In this document: positions 59,484 to 64,000 of the stretch, piece after piece
Layout: each line of letters opens with the position of its first letter
Position numbering within the stretch: position 1 is the first letter of the stretch
Source of the DNA: JAMCRM01 sp035561075
Lineage (GTDB): Bacteria > Acidobacteriota > Terriglobia > Bryobacterales > Bryobacteraceae
Direction: 5' to 3'
Length of the DNA: 64,000 nt
Assembly (NCBI GenBank): GCA_035561075.1
Contig: DATMYF010000109.1
Coordinates: 1-64,000, forward strand
Program-made: the position numbers and the translations under genes
Notes under the pieces: generated by a model
Seen by the model: only the letters and a program-made list of their open reading frames with translations
Told to the model about the DNA's origin: nothing
Databases searched by the model: none

Positions 59484-59838
59484 GCACCAACACGAGAAGG
59501 GCGACGGCTGCTGATACCGTCCACATCAAGGACTTAGCGCCCTCAATAACTAGCGCTGCATTCGGTCCTAGAGGTGCCGTTCCCGCTATGGTACTGAGCA
59601 GAAAAGCGGCGGTAGCGGCGCCAAAAGCGACTCGGTCCACTGAGAGCGGGGATCTATATGCAACGGAGCCCATGATAAACGTCGCAAACAAGAGTCCTCC
59701 AAGATAGATGGGATCACGTCGCAGATAATGCGCGGTGCTGATCGAAGCCCATGACCATGCGCCAAGACACGAAGCGAGAATGAAGATAGCCAGAGCGCTT
59801 CCGCGACCCTGAAGCACGCCCGTGCGGACCCTAGTCAT
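59452..59838 (-). CDS. Small membrane protein coupled to RHS tip 1, putative immunity protein
   Basis: 128 residues with about four transmembrane helices (ALAIFILASCLGAWSWASI, IYLGGLLFATFIMGSVAY, VAFGAATAAFLLSTIAG, LMWTVSAAVALLVLV). Its ATG lies inside the end of the RHS gene, overlapping the stop by 8 nt. Its last codons run into the start of the second tip cassette. It is not similar to the other two small membrane proteins. An immunity or tip-partner role is an inference from coupling. Confidence 0.6.
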   Translation of the reverse strand: MTRVRTGVLQGRGSALAIFILASCLGAWSWASISTAHYLRRDPIYLGGLLFATFIMGSVAYRSPLSVDRVAFGAATAAFLLSTIAGTAPLGPNAALVIEGAKSLMWTVSAAVALLVLVRGATGSRRDN

Positions 59839-62800
59839 CTTGGCCCTCCGGATTAGCCCCACCCTCAGTTGCTCCGTTGGCACAGTAGAAGTATGTCTCT
59901 CCGACCATGCCAATATCGTAGAGAGTCGCTGCCCCCACATAGAGCCAACCCGGCCCAGGCAACAGACTCGCAGCCGCCTTTGTCCCAATTTTCCGCAGCG
60001 CAAGACCAGCGGCGATGTTCACGGTTAGTGTCACTGCTGTCGTATCATCATCGCCAATGAAGTTGTGAATGAGTCTTGCAGAAATGCAGCCGGCCGTTGC
60101 CTTCCGAGATTTCGTCGCTAGAGGCTTCGGCGGTGCCACCGTGATTATTCGGACATTGTTTGCGGGAACTGTTACCGGCTGTGACTTCGGCGGCAGCGGC
60201 GGGGGCGTTGCCTCCGCCTGCTCACCCCGTCCCGGAGCCCAGCACAGGCTCGGGAACAGCCAACACCGGTCGATAGACGACGGAGGAGGCGGCGGAGGGC
60301 TGGGAGGCGGCGCCACGCACCCACCGGCCGGGCAGAACAAGCCGAAGGGATCTGTGTTCATCAGGGGATTGTTTGCGACGTAGTTGTACGCATGCCAGGT
60401 CTGGGGATATGCTCCAACGGCTCCGATGTTTACCGGGTCCGGTTGCATGAACCGGCCGAGGGCTGGCGCGTGATGGCGGGCGCGGAAGTAATCGAGGCCG
60501 CTGGCCATGCCCGAACTCCCCAACTCCCAGTCCCGATACTGGCCCGTGAACAGCACGTTGACCCCTGGTTGGGTATCCGGATTCAGGTAGCCCTGCGCCG
60601 TCGTTCGGCCGCCTATCCCGGCCAACAACTCGTCCCCAGACGGGGCATAGTCGTGCCGCTCCTTCACGTTGCCTTGCGCGTCCGTCAGCACTCGCGTACT
60701 CCCCAACTGGTCCACCGAAACATAGCACGTCGTGCAGGGCGCGGTGGAAGTCCCGTACTCGGCCGCCAAGTTCCCCATGGCGTCGTAGACGTACGTCGTC
60801 GTCTGCCCGCCCGAGGTCTTCGTCGCCCGCTGCCCAACTCCATCATAGCCGTAGGTGATGGTGGCTTGTCCGATCTGCACCGTCACCAGCCGGTTCTCGC
60901 CATCGTAGGTGAACCCATAACCGCCAAGGCCCGTCATGTTCCCCCGGCCGTCGCTATACTGACCCGCCGTCAGTTGGTTCAGCGCATTGTACCCGCTCGA
61001 CGTGGTCGGCATGAAGGTGCTGAGCGGCAGCAGGCCGGAGTTCAGGGAGACCCAGCGGTTCGCCCAGCCGTTGCCGGGCGGATCGTATCCGTAGTTCTGC
61101 GAATTCGAACCCTCCTGGAACGACGCGAGGCGGCTCGCGTGGTCGTAGCCGGCCACCTGGTCCACGCCGGGCGTCGCTGGAGTCACGGTCAGAAGGCTGC
61201 CATTGTTGGTCGAGCACGACGCCGCCTTGCCCGTGCAGTAATAGAGGTTCAATCCAAACGCGGAACCCACCGTGACGCCGGAGGGCTGCATGCGGGAGTT
61301 GTAGCTCCAGGTCTCCGTGAGTTGGTCGCCCCGTGCCAGCGACTTCAAGGCGCCTTGTGGCGCATACTGGATCGAACTGGCGTAAACCGTGGTGCCGCTG
61401 CCGCTGCAGGTGTACGGTGGGGCGGGCGGCGGCGATGCCGTGGTTCCACCGACGCTGCATAGCCGTCCCGCGGCGTCGTATCCGTTCATGACGGTACGGC
61501 CGGAAGGATACGTCTCCTTTGTCAGGGCTCCCGACAGGTCATACGCGTATTGAAACGCGGGGTATTCCACCCCAAAAGTCTTTTGAATACTGGCAGTTAC
61601 CCGCCCGAGTGGGTCGTAACCGGTGTAGCTGGTCGTGGAAACGGAGGTGCGTACCTGTGTCAACCGGCCCGCGGCGTTGGTCGCCGAGCCCGCAACACAA
61701 TTCCCGTCCGAACTTCCGAACACCTTACCGTCGTAGCAGTAGGTCACCGCGGGTGTGCTGATTCCTGTGTAACTGATCAGGGTCACGCGGTTAAGGGCGT
61801 CATAAGTATAAGTCGTGGTGACACCGCCCGATGTCCGCTGCGTAAGGTTTCCGTTATTGTCGTAGGAAGTGAAGTTGATGGTCCCGCCTTCAGGGGTGGT
61901 GAGGACGGTCAGCCGGCTTCGGGAGTCGTAATTGAAGGTTCGTGTTTGCCCACCTTGAGTGACCGTCTTCAGATTGTCGAGTGCATCATGCGCATATGTG
62001 GTAGAGTTGTTCAGTCCGGAAGGATCTTCCACCACTTGAGTCAGGCGGCTCAGCGCGTCAGTCATGCGGCGCCGTTTATTCCCAGCCGGGTCCGTCACCT
62101 CCGCCTGATCTCTCATCGCGGTCTGATCGAAGGAGTAGCTGAACGTTGTCGTGGCACCATCGCTTGTCAGCACGCTTGACGGACGGCCGAGCGCGTCGTA
62201 ACCGTACGTGGTGGTAAAGTTCAGCCCATCGCCGCTTCTTGAGGGATTAGTGGTGGTGTATACCCGGCCTAATGCGTCGTATGAGGTCGTGCTGGAGATG
62301 TATTGGCTGGCGCCCTCGTACTGGCGGGCCTCAACTTGTCTTCCAAGACCGTCGAACACGGTATCGAGCCGAATCGCGCCATCACTTTTCGTATTCTGAT
62401 CCTGGATAACCGAAATGCTTGTCGTGGTCGGATAGCTGAAGCGGGTCCAAGTTTCCGCCGCGCTCGATACGGCGCGCTTGATAGCGGTTAACCGATCAAG
62501 AGGATCGGTATAGCTGTAGCTCGTCGTAACGTTATTCGCATCGGTGGATTGGATGGGCTTGAGGATGCTCTGATCGTAGGTGAACTGTTGCGTCTGGCTC
62601 AAGGCGTTCGTTACCTGAGTTGGAGAGACGTGGGCGCCATCGCCGTACGTGAAGCTTGTTACATTGCTGTTGAAATCGCTATAGCCGACAACACTGCCAG
62701 TGGTGTCGTACGTATAGCTTTCACTGGGTGACGTGCCGGTCGAGCTCTGCCAAACCTGATGAGCTGTAACGTTTCCACGTACCGTGTTGCCCGTTCCATA

Positions 62801-64000
62801 GTTCACGTCATCATGGCCCGCCAGGCCCGACGCGGACTGTAGCGCAGAACCGTCATAGATCCAACTTTCCTGCGATGCCTGGCCTCCAGAATCGTTGTAA
62901 ACAGTCCTCGAAATCGGCAGGCGCACGAGGTTCACGGCCAGATATCCGCTGTCGTCCTTGTAGGCAGCCACCGTGTGCCGTGCGTACCCGTTCGCTATCG
63001 GCAGAGTTGGGCAACTCGCGCCGATTGACGGTGCCGACCCATAGTCGAACTCGTACACATCAGTGGAGTTGCTGAACTGGTCGTACCCAAACACAAGGCC
63101 GGAGGCGTAAGACGCCTGGGTCGAATCGAGTTGTGTATTCGCCTGGCACACCTGCGGATCGTGTGGCCGGGAACTGTCCGCCTGCGGGTCACCGAACCAG
63201 CAATTCTCGCTCCCGCCGCACGGGCGTTGGCGCCACAGTCTCTGTTGTACTTGTAGCGTCGAACTTGCGGCACCGATCTCCGTCTTGAACTCGATCCCAT
63301 CGGTCCAATTTGGGTAACTCGTATCGGGAACCGGCAGAGAACTCGGAGAACTGGGGTCACCATAGAAGTAGTGGGTTTCGCGGCGAAGGAGATTGGTCGA
63401 TAAGTCCTCGAAGTCCACCTGCACCTTGGTGCCACTACGTGTGGGGTGGTTGGGGTCGATAGGGCTGGGCGATGCGGGTACTGCTGTGGCGGTGAACACG
63501 GTGCGCGCCGATACCGTACTGCCATTCGCAAGTTCGTCCCGCTCCACTAAGCGCCGATAAATGCTGTATTGTGCGCCTTGATTAACGCTGATCACACCGC
63601 TGGCGCCGCTCGTGTCATTGCAACTCGCGGCCGCCGGATACTGATACGTGTATGCACCGCCCGTAGGCAGTCCTAAGCGCGCCAATTCTCCGTAACTGTT
63701 GTACTTGAACGTATAGGAGCTCTGGTCTGCAAGAACGATTGATGAAATCACCCAAGGGTTGAATTGGGTCGTGGCCGAGCCGTCGAGTTCAGGGAACAGG
63801 CATTTGCTGGTCTTCAGGGCTTCGCCTGAGTTGAGAACATTTTGAAGCTGGTCATAGTTAACGATAATTTGACCGCCATTACCAGGGTACGTAATTATGT
63901 CTTGATGAGTATTAGCCGGATCCTCGGTAAAAGTAATGGTTTCCGTTCGGCCCGCCGAGTCGCTGATTGTATACGTCCCGCCGCTCGAAGTCAACTGGAA
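59831..64000 (-). CDS. RHS/YD-repeat protein, 5' end outside the window
   Basis: At least 1389 codons; open at the right edge. Many YD repeats are visible (YDALGR, YDNNGN, YDAAGR, YDGVGQ, YDAMGN types), ending in the RHS core DYFRARHHAPALGRFMQPDPVNIG... YVANNPLMNTDPFGL. A Pro-rich linker (PPPSPPPPPPSSID) follows, then a unique tip of about 105 residues (tip 1) with hydrophobic helices and a D-x-G...YFYC motif. RHS proteins encapsulate a C-terminal effector in a YD-repeat shell. The secretion route cannot be seen because the N-terminus is missing. Confidence 0.92.
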   Translation of the reverse strand, partial: FQLTSSGGTYTISDSAGRTETITFTEDPANTHQDIITYPGNGGQIIVNYDQLQNVLNSGEALKTSKCLFPELDGSATTQFNPWVISSIVLADQSSYTFKYNSYGELARLGLPTGGAYTYQYPAAASCNDTSGASGVISVNQGAQYSIYRRLVERDELANGSTVSARTVFTATAVPASPSPIDPNHPTRSGTKVQVDFEDLSTNLLRRETHYFYGDPSSPSSLPVPDTSYPNWTDGIEFKTEIGAASSTLQVQQRLWRQRPCGGSENCWFGDPQADSSRPHDPQVCQANTQLDSTQASYASGLVFGYDQFSNSTDVYEFDYGSAPSIGASCPTLPIANGYARHTVAAYKDDSGYLAVNLVRLPISRTVYNDSGGQASQESWIYDGSALQSASGLAGHDDVNYGTGNTVRGNVTAHQVWQSSTGTSPSESYTYDTTGSVVGYSDFNSNVTSFTYGDGAHVSPTQVTNALSQTQQFTYDQSILKPIQSTDANNVTTSYSYTDPLDRLTAIKRAVSSAAETWTRFSYPTTTSISVIQDQNTKSDGAIRLDTVFDGLGRQVEARQYEGASQYISSTTSYDALGRVYTTTNPSRSGDGLNFTTTYGYDALGRPSSVLTSDGATTTFSYSFDQTAMRDQAEVTDPAGNKRRRMTDALSRLTQVVEDPSGLNNSTTYAHDALDNLKTVTQGGQTRTFNYDSRSRLTVLTTPEGGTINFTSYDNNGNLTQRTSGGVTTTYTYDALNRVTLISYTGISTPAVTYCYDGKVFGSSDGNCVAGSATNAAGRLTQVRTSVSTTSYTGYDPLGRVTASIQKTFGVEYPAFQYAYDLSGALTKETYPSGRTVMNGYDAAGRLCSVGGTTASPPPAPPYTCSGSGTTVYASSIQYAPQGALKSLARGDQLTETWSYNSRMQPSGVTVGSAFGLNLYYCTGKAASCSTNNGSLLTVTPATPGVDQVAGYDHASRLASFQEGSNSQNYGYDPPGNGWANRWVSLNSGLLPLSTFMPTTSSGYNALNQLTAGQYSDGRGNMTGLGGYGFTYDGENRLVTVQIGQATITYGYDGVGQRATKTSGGQTTTYVYDAMGNLAAEYGTSTAPCTTCYVSVDQLGSTRVLTDAQGNVKERHDYAPSGDELLAGIGGRTTAQGYLNPDTQPGVNVLFTGQYRDWELGSSGMASGLDYFRARHHAPALGRFMQPDPVNIGAVGAYPQTWHAYNYVANNPLMNTDPFGLFCPAGGCVAPPPSPPPPPPSSIDRCWLFPSLCWAPGRGEQAEATPPPLPPKSQPVTVPANNVRIITVAPPKPLATKSRKATAGCISARLIHNFIGDDDTTAVTLTVNIAAGLALRKIGTKAAASLLPGPGWLYVGAATLYDIGMVGETYFYCANGATEGGANPEGQDD
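60185..60739 (-). repeat. RHS core-end direct repeat, copy 1
   Basis: About 555 bp inside the long RHS gene, the parent of copies at 58885-59441 and 57764-58070. All are in the same orientation, so recombination could exchange tips or delete cassettes. Confidence 0.85.

Noticed and set aside
60185..60739. CRISPR array
   Set aside because: The repeats here are ~300-550 bp copies of RHS coding sequence; nowhere in the window are there short regular repeats with unique spacers.

Overview
This is a GC-rich chromosomal window, most likely from an Acidobacteriota member of the Bryobacterales/Solibacter type. The inference rests on a very large TonB-dependent receptor with an N-terminal carboxypeptidase-regulatory-like domain, ATPase-less MacB-type permeases, Tat-exported sulfatase and PLP enzymes, a HipA-like kinase, small secreted Cys-containing proteins, and RHS/YD-repeat genes. 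No sequence search was possible, so this taxonomy is an inference.

Layout. 1-11843 (+): most of a 14-subunit complex I operon, nuoD (3' end) to nuoN, with short gaps or overlaps. 11852-14306 (-): three exported or membrane proteins (TPR, HExxH, Cys-rich). 14479-16689 (+): a secreted protein and a lytic transglycosylase with an extra C-terminal domain. 16829-18792 (-): two sigma-70-type proteins and a zinc-finger anti-sigma-like protein, followed by a divergent HipA-like kinase. 20027-30209 (-): one long colinear run, rimP-nusA-infB-DUF503-rbfA-apbE-hemE-hemH-hemY. It joins transcription/translation factors to late haem synthesis and has a promoter and an intrinsic terminator in its leader. 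30366-34789 (+): a small membrane protein, then an MCE/Mla lipid transport cluster (permease, ATPase, MCE protein with an OmpA-like end, Omp85-like barrel).

34797-40284 (-): a secreted alpha-toroid protein, then a sulfatase / Tat-exported class V aminotransferase-like / D-threonine-aldolase-like operon; a small secreted protein lies on the other strand. 40332-40408: tRNA-Met(CAT). 40420-45099: thioredoxin-like protein, alpha/beta hydrolase, two MacB-like permeases, uridine-kinase-like protein. 45163-48795 (-): TonB receptor. 48983-52119 (+): SPFH / ribbon-helix-helix / DUF3592 / porin cluster with an operator-like 11-bp tandem repeat. 52271-52742 (-): a frame-shifted relic gene. 52795-56000: Ycf46-like AAA ATPase, DGPF-domain protein, secreted protein. 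56752-64000 (-): an RHS locus.

The strongest candidate for an undescribed system is the RHS locus. One long RHS gene is followed by two displaced copies of its core end, each carrying a different C-terminal tip. Each of the three tips is followed at once (4-nt overlap, 8-nt overlap or 2-nt gap) by a different small multi-pass membrane protein. This looks like a cassette array of tip/immunity pairs. Other notable points are the attenuator-like leader of the nusA operon, the MCE cluster with its own outer-membrane barrel, the operator upstream of the SPFH operon, a shared upstream motif in the sigma cluster, a palindromic repeat placed in two operon gaps, and three genes with a -10-like box almost touching the start codon.
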